This document shows, piece by piece, positions 51,960-60,745 of a stretch of 64,000 nt of DNA. The notes beneath the pieces were generated by a model. The model worked only from the letters and a program-made list of their open reading frames with translations, made no database searches and was not told the DNA's origin. How positions within the stretch are numbered: position 1 is the stretch's first letter; each line of letters opens with the position of its first letter. A program made the translations under genes and the position numbers. Location: the NCBI GenBank assembly GCA_036925085.1, contig JAUPFP010000001.1:12797854-12861853 (forward strand), given 5' to 3'. Source of the stretch: Brachycybe producta (lineage: Eukaryota > Arthropoda > Diplopoda > Playtdesmida > Andrognathidae).

Positions 51960-52553
51960 ACGGCAAAATCTGGACAAAGCCACCAGATCTCGGGTTTCCA
52001 CCGTCGAAAACGGTAATCTCATGGACAAAAGTCCGTAAAATACCGTTACGAACGGATGGGACCGTGCAAAACCGCGGTATCACGGACAAAAGTCCGTGTC
52101 CCACGGTGAAGAACGGTCAGAGTTTGACTTCACCGGTTTCGACCGCGGTATAACGGACAAAAGTCCGTCTCTCACGGTGTACTTCACGGTACAAGACCTT
52201 TTACCACTTTCTACCGTGGACCAACGGACAGAAGTCCGTACACCACGGTGTACTTGCGGTACGATACCGTACACCACCGAAAACCACGGTACCACGGACC
52301 GTAGTCCGTGCCCCACGGTAATTCGACGGTACCAATACGGTAACCGACGGTAAATTTACCGTTAACCACGGTACAACGGACCAGAGTCCGCTCCCCACGG
52401 TAAACAACGGTAAATCAACGGTGAAACGGTGGTTTCCGCCGCTGTCCCACGGACCAAAGTCCGCGCCCAGTGACGTACTCTCACCGCACGGTGATTCGAC
52501 CGACTTAACGGTCGAATGCACGGTAAATCACCGTGCGAGAGGCGGGGTACAGG
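51960..52553 (-). repeat. Element A leader: seven hairpins about every 72 bp
   Basis: Units such as ACGGACAAAAGTCCGT occur at about 52010, 52081, 52153, 52225, 52294, 52375 and 52448 (spacings 71, 72, 72, 69, 81, 73). The organisation equals that of the B leader, although the overall leader is half as long and the intervening words differ. Confidence 0.88.
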
Positions 52554-52571
52554 TACCCGGCGCCTCCACCA
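52554..52571 (-). promoter_or_regulatory. Element A primer-binding site
   Basis: The same 18 bases as in B and E (TGGTGGAGGCGCCGGGTA, minus strand), 2 nt from the LTR end. Confidence 0.85.
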
Positions 52572-52573
52572 AT

Positions 52574-52798
52574 TGTAACGTCCCGCCGGACCGTCACAAT
52601 ACCCCAGTAAGCTCACCCCAAAAACGGCGTAAAACTTACCGCTCAACCGGCTCCTCACGGGGACGGGACCGTACCCGTAGCTGTCTCCCGCACGGTGCTC
52701 CTTGAGTTGTGTCGGCTCCAGGAGCCACCCCCGACGGACACGGCGAAAGACCACGCCGTCACGCCGAGAATATCGCGGTAGAACACCGGTTCTACCGC
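52574..52798 (-). mobile_element. Element A 5' LTR, 3' fragment
   Basis: 225 bp matching the end of the 3' LTR at 31421-31720, minus one copy of its roughly 70-bp internal duplication. It stops at TTCTACCGC and joins element D LTR sequence. The first two thirds of the LTR are gone. Confidence 0.88.
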
Positions 52799-53046
52799 TG
52801 TTATCACACATAGGTGATAACAGGAGAAACGAAAACAAAATCAAATTAAAAACGATAACTCCACTCATGTGGAAGTAAAAATGAGGGGGAATTAAAAGGT
52901 CAAGATCAAAAGATATGACATCTGTGATATCTGGGTCACTCGGTACCAAAAGTAACGAGTGGCCCAGAAGCCAAATAAAATACAGGGTGATGTAAAACCC
53001 AAAACGAAAGCACAAATTAAAGAAAAAATAAGCGGCGGGCCCAAAC
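52798..53046 (-). mobile_element. Element D 5' LTR fragment
   Basis: 249 bp nearly identical to 23481-23728 of the 3' LTR, same orientation. It runs from the conserved hairpin to GGGCCCAAAC, where it meets (TA)n six bases short of the expected LTR end GTCTCA. This marks the right-hand boundary of element D. Confidence 0.85.
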
Positions 53047-53379
53047 ATATATATATAAATATATATATATATATAAACATATATACATATATAAACATAT
53101 ATATATATATACATATATAAACATATATACATATGTATATATATATACATACATATGTATATATATACATACATATGTATACATATGTTTATATATACAT
53201 ATACATATGTTTATATATACATATACATATGTTTATATATACATATACATATGTTTATATATACATATACATATGTTTATATATACATATATATATGTTT
53301 ATATATACATATATATATGTTTATATATACACATATATATGTTTATATATACACATATATATGTTTATATATACACATA

Positions 53380-53448
<69 letters not shown>
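53047..53448. repeat. (TA)n microsatellite with a 22-bp higher-order unit
   Basis: TA repeats with TACA/TGTA variants. At about 53185-53385 a unit containing CATATGTTTATATATACATA recurs about every 22 bp for roughly nine copies. Long Tyr/Ile open frames across it are artefacts. Confidence 0.95.
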
Positions 53449-54367
53449 TGTGACGGACCTTTTTCCGCTAGTAGAATCTGCTCTTTTTGGTTAATACGAG
53501 CGAGTTTACACTCGTATTGATAGTGGTTGGCTAGGCCACTAATTCTACTGGCCCGGGAGGACTAGACCAATATAACGTATATTTTATGTCCTCGCTAGTC
53601 TCTGGCAAAAGACTTCACAGTCTTGAGGATCTTTAATCTCTGTATCTCTCGGACTTTCGTCCGTAAATCTGCCCTAAGAATCGTGTAAAAATATACTCAC
53701 TTGTACGTTGCAGGTTTGCACCTGTTGGGACCTTTTCGATGTATCCAAATAGGTGAAGACCTGCAAATGATGAATTCCCAATCGCGGAATTTTAAGTTTC
53801 GATGAATAAAAACACCACTGGCTTGGTTTAAATATAAAGATCGGTTTATTACGCAGATAAACAAAGTTGGCGAACTGGTTTTGCACACACATAAAAATAT
53901 GACTTAGAAAAATATTTAAGAGAAAAGAACCGGGCCAAAATCGGCCATAGGTTCTTTATATAATCAGAAGTTTAAAAAGCGTCTTTTAACATTAAAAATG
54001 TAACTCCTTATATACCCTGAGAATCCATAAGTCGGATTCTCAGGGCCATATTCACAATTGGTTAAAACAATATTTTGGACCAAATGGATCAATCAAAAGA
54101 TTGATCCACTTGTCCAAAACCATGATTCATCTCCTGTTGTCACACATAGGTGACAACAGAAGAAATCAAAACAAAATCAAACTTTAAACGAATAACATGA
54201 GGGGGGAACGAAAAGGTCAGATGATTATCTCATCACATGTGATATCTGGGTCACTTGGTACCAAAAGTACCGAGTGGCCCAGAAGCTAAATAAAGTACAG
54301 GGTGACGTTAACCCCAAAAAAACGCAAACGCTAAAGAGCGAAAAATAAGCGGCGGGCCCAAACGTCT

Positions 54368-54369
<2 letters not shown>
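53449..54369 (-). mobile_element. Solo LTR D-prime
   Basis: Complete LTR of the D family, minus orientation: TGAGACGTTTGGGCCC ... GGTCCGTCACA, 921 bp. It differs from the D 3' LTR at many positions, so it is a separate insertion. ATAT flanks both ends (53445-53448, 54370-54373) inside (TA)n. Internal sequence was lost, probably by LTR-LTR recombination. Confidence 0.9.
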
Positions 54370-54441
<72 letters not shown>

Positions 54442-54449
54442 GTATATAT
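54370..54449. repeat. (TA)n tract between solo LTR D-prime and element E
   Basis: 80 bp of TA repeats ending CACATATGTATATAT directly before the E LTR. Confidence 0.97.
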
Positions 54450-55348
54450 TGAAACGATACGTCCAGGAGCGATCCTGGCTCGTTTAGTTATTTTTGGATC
54501 GTTTGTTTATTTTTAGAGTGGCCTGGAACTTTGTCAACCCTCTGTACTCACGTACAGAGGATTGACCCAGTTCCATCAGCTGATGACGATGCCAATATCC
54601 TGTCTTGGGTCTTGGGTCCCTTTTTTCCTCCCAGTCCCACCCCTTAATACAAAGAGATCGACTTGATAAGCCTCAGCATTGGGTCTATGGGGTGAAAACT
54701 TTCTTTTGTAATTTTGTTTTGATTACGATGAATCACTTGTCTATATTTTAGTGACCACTGGTCAATCATGTTGATTGGCCAGTTTGGTCTTTAAGTTTGA
54801 TTTTGCCCAATCAGAGAATACTGAGAAAGTGTTCTCAGTATCCTCTTTTTGGGTATAAATAACCATGTATTTTTGTGTAAAGGAGACTTGAAGAAGCAGT
54901 CTTGAAAGCATTCTTTGGACACAGACATTATGCCCAAATTTGCCTAGAGATGATGAGATGTAAATAAACTGGAAATTATAGTTAAAAAGTTGTTGAAGTT
55001 ATTTTTATCTTTTAAAAACAAAACGAAGGACTTCAACATTTTGTCATCTAGCACTGTCAACCCAGGTGTAAACCTGGCTCTCCAGTACTAGATGAGACTT
55101 CTGAAGACAGCACGATCAACCAGCTTTTTACGGGCGAAAGCCCGGGGAGTAGCAGACAACAAAAGATCCTTAAAACTGTAAAGGTTCTTGAAAGAGGAAC
55201 TTGTGAGGAAACGTATGGGACTAATTTGTTCCCTTCCTCCCGAACCATAATAGAATTAGTGGCCTAGCCAACCACTTTCCGATCGCCCGAAAGAGCGCTA
55301 CGATACTTTTTGATAATTCTATTAGGCCCCTGAATGTGGTTCGTTACA
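54450..55348 (+). mobile_element. Element E 5' LTR
   Basis: 899 bp, TGAAACGATACG ... GGTTCGTTACA. A CCAAT box (about 54808), a TATAAAT box (54854-54860) and AATAAA (54963-54968) lie in U3/R order, placing the start of transcription near 54885. A hairpin CTCTGTACTCACGTACAGAG lies near 54538. Confidence 0.95.
54808..54968 (+). promoter_or_regulatory. Element E LTR promoter and polyadenylation signal
   Basis: CCCAATCAG, then an inverted ACTGAGAAAGTGTTCTCAGT, then GGGTATAAATAACC and, 105 bp later, AATAAA. The same arrangement recurs in the 3' LTR at about 61104-61264, where the signal would end the transcript. Confidence 0.75.
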
Positions 55349-55352
55349 AATT

Positions 55353-55370
55353 TGGTGGAGGCGCCGGGTA
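55353..55370 (+). promoter_or_regulatory. Element E primer-binding site
   Basis: TGGTGGAGGCGCCGGGTA begins 4 nt after the LTR end. It is identical to the sites of A and B although the LTRs and genes of these lineages differ strongly. Confidence 0.85.
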
Positions 55371-55449
55371 GTTGAATACCTTGTTACTCCATAAGCTACA
55401 AAGATCGTGTTGAAAAGCACGCGGCATAGAGAAAACATCGACGTCAGAA

Positions 55450-56871
55450 ATGACCAGTCTACAGAAACTACTCAAGGACTTGAGGGATCTCGAGAGACTG
55501 AGGGAAAAAAGACGTCGAAAGAAGAAGACTGCCGCGTTGAAGAAGATCGTAAAGAGGCAACGTACTCAACTGGAGGAGGCCAAGGACGAAACTAATATAC
55601 TTCCACCGACTCCTGTTGCTGTCAAGCCTGAGGTACAGTCCAACGATGGAAGCAAGACGCCAGAACACGCCGCCATTGCCGACATCATTGGGAAACTGTC
55701 TAAAGAGAAACAAGATGAGTTGGTTCGTCAGATTATGGGCGACAAACGGAGCAGAGCGGGCTCAATCAACACTGAATTGGAATCGATTGAACCCGGGCGA
55801 AAGCCCGGTCCGGATGAAACTACCAAATGGACACCGGACCTGGGACCTACGCCATACTCTGAGAGAAATTCGTTACATCCTCTGCAGGGATTCTCGAAGT
55901 ACGACGGTGATGACAACATCCTCCTCTACATAGAAGAATTTGAAGACATCGCTACGGCGCACGACTGGAACTCCCTGCAGAGATGCAGGCACTTCGCAGG
56001 GCTCTTGAGGAAGCGTGCAATCAAATGGCTCGCACACTTCCGCTCTGCTTATGAGGGAAAAGAGATTACGTGGACGGCCATGAAGGAGGGAATCATTGCT
56101 GAATTCCTCCTGCCTGACCAGAAGGTCCGCATGAGTCGAGAATTGGTGGAAAGGCGTCAGCAAGACCATGAAACTTTCAGGGTCTATGCTGAAAAATACG
56201 CCGAGATGTATCGAAGAATTCATCCACATGACGATGAATCGTTGCTGATAGCTACGCTCCGAAAGAGTCTGCTACCAGCACTAAGAAAACATTTGTATGG
56301 AGCACCAAAAGATCATTACCATGAGTTTGTGCGCTTCAGTACTCAAACTGAAGGGGAACTGGTGGATGAGAGAGAGTTGGTTTACAAAACATCGGCTGGG
56401 ACTACAACCAGAGCGGGCGTAAGCCAGCCGAATCAAGGAAGTCAACCAAAACAGCAGAGTCAACCTAGAACTTCAAGCGGACAAGACAAGATGTCGAACC
56501 CGCCTGAAAAGGCTTACCAGGAATCGAAACAGACAAATGAGCATCAAAACAAGCAGAGGGCTCCTTGGCGAAATCAATACCAAGGGCCGCTCACCTGTTA
56601 CCGATGTGGGGAGGCGGGCCACATTGCACGTGCTTGCCCAAACCCCGGAAAACCAAGGACTGAACAAAGGAACGTTCCAACGGTAACATCGACCACTGTA
56701 AGCAGGATCGACGAACCATTGGCAACGACGGCAACGAAGTTTTCAAATACTGTTGAGGTTTATGAAACTCACGTCCTGCCGAATGGTATGAGAATGGTGC
56801 CGGTCGATATCAATGGAGTGACACACTATTTTCATGAGGAAAATCTAACAGAAGAGGCTTTAAACTGCTAA
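55450..56871 (+). CDS. gag: Element E Gag
   Basis: Gag builds the particle that packages the RNA. The frame of 473 codons starts at the first ATG after the primer site and is intact. Residues 1-45 are a highly charged helical segment (probable coiled coil, LLKDLRDLERLREKRRRKKK). Residues 130-300 form a capsid-type block (GFSKYDGDDNILLYIEEFED, RAIKWLAHFRSAYEGKEITW, RMYRRIHPHDDESLL-type MYRRIHPHDDESLL). The zinc knuckle CYRCGEAGHIARAC lies at about 383-396. A conserved tail follows (ETHVLPNGMRMVPVDINGVT). The stop TAA lies 3 bases after a T TTA AAC heptamer. It matches the broken gag of element D. Confidence 0.95.
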   Translation: MTSLQKLLKDLRDLERLREKRRRKKKTAALKKIVKRQRTQLEEAKDETNILPPTPVAVKPEVQSNDGSKTPEHAAIADIIGKLSKEKQDELVRQIMGDKRSRAGSINTELESIEPGRKPGPDETTKWTPDLGPTPYSERNSLHPLQGFSKYDGDDNILLYIEEFEDIATAHDWNSLQRCRHFAGLLRKRAIKWLAHFRSAYEGKEITWTAMKEGIIAEFLLPDQKVRMSRELVERRQQDHETFRVYAEKYAEMYRRIHPHDDESLLIATLRKSLLPALRKHLYGAPKDHYHEFVRFSTQTEGELVDERELVYKTSAGTTTRAGVSQPNQGSQPKQQSQPRTSSGQDKMSNPPEKAYQESKQTNEHQNKQRAPWRNQYQGPLTCYRCGEAGHIARACPNPGKPRTEQRNVPTVTSTTVSRIDEPLATTATKFSNTVEVYETHVLPNGMRMVPVDINGVTHYFHEENLTEEALNC

Positions 56872-56903
56872 GGGCGCCACTCAGCCCCAAAGTAGTGACG
56901 CCC
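56859..56903 (+). promoter_or_regulatory. Element E -1 frameshift site
   Basis: TTTAAAC (56859-56865) in gag phase T TTA AAC, spacer TGCTAA containing the gag stop, then GGGCGCCACT (56872-56881) pairing with AGTGACGCCC (56894-56903) around a 12-nt loop, with one C.A mismatch. The -1 frame reads FKLLRAPLSPKVVTP and continues to 59990, matching the PLTPKVVTP start of D pol. Confidence 0.9.
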
Positions 56904-59900
56904 GAAGTAGTTGTGAATAAGGAAGAAGAAAACGATGTCATTTTGGAGAGACTTCAAGAGGTTCAGGCTGCTGATCAACAAGAGGAAATTTCTGAGCAAC
57001 CAAGGGTTATGTGCATCAAGGTCCGACAGGGAGGAAACAAGGCGGAGTCCAAAGGTCTGTGTCAATGGAAACGACAGCTAGAGACGTCCGAAAAATCCAC
57101 AGCCCTGTGCCAAGATGATCGACATACGGCGGAAGCAACGATACAAAGGAGTTGGGGCACAGCAGAACAAGAAGAATCAACAAGGCTGACATCTGGGAGA
57201 GTTGCAGTTGGAATCCGAAGTCAAACCATCCAAGGGGAAGGTCAACTAAAGAAACCACTGCAAAGTGGGAAAGCCAAGATGGATTTCGAGGTTAAACCCA
57301 TGGTGAAGAAAATGCAGGTTGAAGCGAAAGTCGGAGTAACTTCACCTGAAAAGGGTAACTTTGTGAGTGAAGGGTTTCAGACCATTTCCGGGAAAGGTCA
57401 GCAAACAGTGCCACTGCAAAGTGAGTTTACTATGGCATCCAAAAGGGATATCATACCAAAACTCGGTGATGATCAGGTGATGGCGAAATTTGGAGTACCC
57501 ATCCCTGTGGAAAATGATCAGGTGATGGCGAAATTTGGAGTACCCATCCCTGTGGAAAATGATCAGGTGATGGCGAAATTTGGAGTACCCATCCCTGTGG
57601 AAAAAGATCAGGTGATGGCGAAATTTGGAGTACCCATCTCTGTGGAGCAGGTGGCGGTGAAATCTGGAGTAACCACCCCTGTGAAAATTGGAAATGAGAT
57701 GACGGTGAAATTTGGAGTAACCGCCATTGAGAAAAAAGAGTTTCAAGAAGAAACTGTGGATCTTCGAAGGAGAGGACTAATCTCAGTCAGGATTGACCGA
57801 AATAATCCTCATGAAGATGAGAGTAAAGAAGGCCTAGCTGAAATCACTGTCGACAAACAATCCAGTGAAATTTCGGAAGAAACTTCAGTGAAAAAGGAAA
57901 GAGAGGAAACACATGGGATGGCCAAAAATGTCTCTAAGAAAGAGACATCTACAGCTTCCCGTGTGCAAACACGTGTAGGACCTGCAATAGATGATAGAAA
58001 GCATCATTCAGGAGTGGGGAAAAAGAAATCCAGCGCTAAAACCATCTTAAAAGATGAATTAACGTCTGAATTGGATGTAGAAACGGCAAAAATTCAAATT
58101 TGCCGCTATACGGAGCGCCGCCTAGTGAGGAAAAAAGAGGAGAGAGAATTTTCTAAGAAGAAAAGCTCCTCCCACTTCCGGCCGGAAATTGAAAGTGAGA
58201 GCCCCACAGGATCACGTGAGAAGACGACCGCCATTTTTGATGCCACTTCGAATCTTCATTCTGCGAAGAATAGACGCGATCGTCAATTCTTTAAGAAAAA
58301 GAAAGTGACAACTTCTAAATTGGATAAATTCGAAAAGAGGATGGCCGAGTCTGCAGATAAAGGAGTATCTGGAAGTGAGGAGACAGCAGAATTGGAGCTG
58401 TATATGGATACCGGCGAAATGACGCCGGAGTGGTTGAAACTTCTGTTTGGAGAAGAGGACGACGACGCCAATGCTGCAGGGACCCCTCCCGGCAGCAATG
58501 CCGTGCCTTCGTCTCCTGTGAAGAAACAAGCAGTGAAGTCTTCGAAAACGAAGAAACGGAAAACGCCAGAGGGTGAGCAAGCTAACTTTGTACCGCTAAT
58601 CCACTCTCCTCCGGGACATCGTAGGGACATCAATCCCGAGCCGGAGATTATTTACGAAGGGCCAGCAAGAGATTCAAAATTGCAGTTCCCGAGACCCCCT
58701 GAGGAGATGGATACTCCTCCAGGTAGTCTCTTGGATGGATGTTTGCCTGCAGAAATGGGAGGATCCAGAAGAAGCGGCCGAACGAAAGGAGAGAAAAATG
58801 CAGATAAACTGGCCATGAAAGAATGGATCGACGGCCAGAATCGGGAATTGGCAGCTCGAGGGCGATCTCCGATAAGAGTTCCGGAGGTAGGAGAGACGTT
58901 AACGAAAAGGAAATCGTCAAGGGAGGTCTCTCCGTCCAACAGCTGGGTCACCGTGGACCAGCCAATCGTCCGTGGGTATGTTCACCGGCCTAATAAACCT
59001 CTTAACTTACCCACAGCAATGGAGAAGGTCTCCATTTCCTCAAAAGTCGTGGTGCCTACGAGAGACACTCGCCCGCCTGCGGCGAGCAATCCCGCTAGGG
59101 CCCAGAGAGATAAATTCATCAGTGAGAGGCCTACGGATCCCAGACGCCAGCCAGATGTCGTCAGGAGCCGACCTCATGAGGAAACAAGAAGGGAAACAAG
59201 ATACGAACAGCCAAGGATCGAGACATCCAGAAGCCATTCAGGTCGTCATCCTCACATCCCGGGACAACCCCGGAAAGGACAAGGTGCCACAGAGAGGAGG
59301 AGGCAGCGACGAGATGCGATCTTCGAGGGAGAACGTGGTCATCCCAGCAAAGCAACGTCTGGACCAGCCACGGGAGCGATCCCGAAGATCTCACCACCGC
59401 CGCCCCCGCAACAATGGCCGAAAGGAACACTGGACATGTCCGATGGGAAGTTGTCCAACCGGCAACAGTTTCGGCTGTTGCGTAACGGTTTGGTATCTTT
59501 TAGTCGTCGTTGGGGCAGAAATTCATTCCGATATTTAGGTTTCTTCCATAGCAACGATGGGATCAAGGAAGACAGAATCCGTCCGCAATTGGACAGGCCA
59601 TGGACAGCGGTGATCATCCAGGTGTTGGATCACTGGCCCGTCGTTGTCCTTCACAACAACGCCGAGCCAGGGACCCTTCAGCTAGTATATCCACAACCAT
59701 GGGATAAATCAACGTGCGGCATTCTGGAGGTGGTTATCTCGTCGATGGTGGCCACCTTGATTCCGAGCAGCAGAGGACATAGGAACGTCGTCCACAACCG
59801 ATTGACCGAGCAGGATGGAAACGCTCACCTGGCTACACAGCAGCTTGACTTTATGGAGTCCATCGTTTTGGGAGCAATCCCACGGTCTCAAGTCGTCCCG

Positions 59901-59990
59901 CTGCGTATGCTGGAAGACCTGAACATCTTGACAACGGAGGCAGAACCAGGAGCCAGGGACCAACAGGGCCATCTGGAACCGGATCATTAG
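56859..59990 (+). CDS. Element E second frame: Pol N-terminal extension fused to ORF3, no enzymes
   Basis: About 1,040 codons, translated only through -1 frameshifting (the first codon at 56895 in the open region downstream is GTG, not ATG). Residues 1-275 correspond to the repeat-bearing N-terminus of D Pol, including four 15-residue units around QVMAKFGVPIPVE. The enzymes that should follow are absent. The frame passes smoothly into the acidic/basic linker, the conserved QFPRPPEEMDTPPGS and NADKLAMKEWIDGQNRE blocks (about 58680-58860), VDQPIVRGY, an Arg-rich region and a globular C-terminus (RNGLVSFSRRWGRNSFRYLG, DRPWTAVIIQVLDHWPVVVL, MVATLIPS). No stop or frameshift occurs, implying selection or great youth. 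Function unknown. Confidence 0.9.
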   Translation, partial: FKLLRAPLSPKVVTPEVVVNKEEENDVILERLQEVQAADQQEEISEQPRVMCIKVRQGGNKAESKGLCQWKRQLETSEKSTALCQDDRHTAEATIQRSWGTAEQEESTRLTSGRVAVGIRSQTIQGEGQLKKPLQSGKAKMDFEVKPMVKKMQVEAKVGVTSPEKGNFVSEGFQTISGKGQQTVPLQSEFTMASKRDIIPKLGDDQVMAKFGVPIPVENDQVMAKFGVPIPVENDQVMAKFGVPIPVEKDQVMAKFGVPISVEQVAVKSGVTTPVKIGNEMTVKFGVTAIEKKEFQEETVDLRRRGLISVRIDRNNPHEDESKEGLAEITVDKQSSEISEETSVKKEREETHGMAKNVSKKETSTASRVQTRVGPAIDDRKHHSGVGKKKSSAKTILKDELTSELDVETAKIQICRYTERRLVRKKEEREFSKKKSSSHFRPEIESESPTGSREKTTAIFDATSNLHSAKNRRDRQFFKKKKVTTSKLDKFEKRMAESADKGVSGSEETAELELYMDTGEMTPEWLKLLFGEEDDDANAAGTPPGSNAVPSSPVKKQAVKSSKTKKRKTPEGEQANFVPLIHSPPGHRRDINPEPEIIYEGPARDSKLQFPRPPEEMDTPPGSLLDGCLPAEMGGSRRSGRTKGEKNADKLAMKEWIDGQNRELAARGRSPIRVPEVGETLTKRKSSREVSPSNSWVTVDQPIVRGYVHRPNKPLNLPTAMEKVSISSKVVVPTRDTRPPAASNPARAQRDKFISERPTDPRRQPDVVRSRPHEETRRETRYEQPRIETSRSHSGRHPHIPGQPRKGQGATERRRQRRDAIFEGERGHPSKATSGPATGAIPKISPPPPPQQWPKGTLDMSDGKLSNRQQFRLLRNGLVSFSRRWGRNSFRYLGFFHSNDGIKEDRIRPQLDRPWTAVIIQVLDHWPVVVLHNNAEPGTLQLVYPQPWDKSTCGILEVVISSMVATLIPSSRGHRNVVHNRLTEQDGNAHLATQQLDFMESIVLGAIPRSQVVPLRMLEDLNILTTEAEPGARDQQGHLEPDH
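57472..57651 (+). repeat. Four 45-bp in-frame repeats in element E
   Basis: Units start at 57472, 57517, 57562 and 57607 and encode DQVMAKFGVPIPVE-type 15-mers. More diverged units (VAVKSGVTTPVK, MTVKFGVTAIEK) follow. Element D has a different repeat (VVSKGAT / KKKVATPVK) at the same place, so the region repeats by independent expansion. Confidence 0.95.
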
Positions 59991-60745
59991 AAACGACCAG
60001 GAACGACAACGGATTGACGTGGACCAGTTCCGACCCACGCCGAAGAAACCGGAGGAACGGGATGCAGCGAGGAAGCGTATCATTTCATTTATTGATAAAT
60101 ATTTTTAATTTTCGTTTTCTTGAGGGTTAAAAAGGGTTTTTAACTTGGGTATTTTAGTCAAAATTGTGGTCAAAAAAGGGTTAATTTAATGAACAAAATT
60201 ATTTCTCTTTTAAGCGTTTTTTTTTTATTATTTAGTCAGATCTGCCTTAAAGATTAAAGAGGGGGGTTTTTCTTTTAAAATTGTTGTCTCTGTGGGCAGA
60301 GATGTGATAGCTAGGTCCAGCTTGGGAAAGGGGGGGTTGTGATTCCTTTTTAAATGTTTATTTTAAAGAAATTTTTATTTAACTCCTTGTTTTTATTTTG
60401 GGGAAGTTTTCGTTATTTTATGAAAAGTACTGAGATTAATTACAAATTTTGGGTGGAATATTCTAGTCGAATAAATTAAAATAGTAATTGAGTAAAACGG
60501 AAATTTGAGGGTTGGGGGTTTGTCATCCTGTTGTGATCAAATCGAATAATGAAAACCTGTGATTTTTATTGTGATATTTTATTTTCAAATTCGAAAATTT
60601 TTTATCGTTTTTTTTGTATGCAAATTGTGATACAGTATTTTGTTTTTGGGTTTTGTAGACAACCTTTTTGCGGTGGCTTATCAAGGTCCCCTAAGTTATT
60701 TGACGTAAGTTCAGGGTGAACTTCCATCTTAGTTGGGGGGGGGGG
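59991..60745 (+). other. Element E 3' untranslated region and polypurine tract
   Basis: 755 bp, AT-rich from 60085 onward, no open frame. It ends in an uninterrupted run of 11 G (60735-60745) directly before the 3' LTR, the expected plus-strand primer site. Confidence 0.85.

Larger units (their letters stand above)
31421..52798 (-). mobile_element. Gypsy element A, interrupted by element B
   Basis: A is inserted in D gag and is itself split by B at 47401/47402. From right to left: 5' LTR remnant 52574-52798, primer site 52554-52571, hairpin leader, gag 50198-51943, pol protease-RT-start of RNase H 47402-50228, [B], pol tail 35805-36791, repeat array 35230-35800, ORF3 32383-35136, 3' LTR 31421-32305. 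The segment from RNase H to the integrase end is missing. The two LTR pieces match closely over the shared 225 bp. Nonsense and frameshift changes in gag and pol show it is dead. Confidence 0.87.
22800..53046 (-). mobile_element. Gypsy element D, interrupted by element A
   Basis: D is oriented to the left: 5' LTR remnant 52798-53046, gag 30415-31420, pol 26179-30430, AT-hook tail and ORF3 24087-26190, 3' LTR 22800-23734. Element A, itself carrying B, splits its gag at 31421. The 5' part of gag, the leader and part of the 5' LTR were deleted. (TA)n lies on both outer sides. Stops and frameshifts in gag, pol and ORF3 show it is dead. Gag and ORF3 are recognisably related to those of element E. 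Confidence 0.85.

Noticed and set aside
54445..54449. A 5-bp target duplication for element E
   Set aside because: The 5-bp flanks TATAT and AATAT/ATATA do not match. Four bases (ATAT) do, but in TA repeats the length cannot be settled.
55057..55248. Minus-strand 63-codon frame present twice (also 61353-61544)
   Set aside because: Duplicated because it lies in both LTRs of element E, with no recognisable protein.
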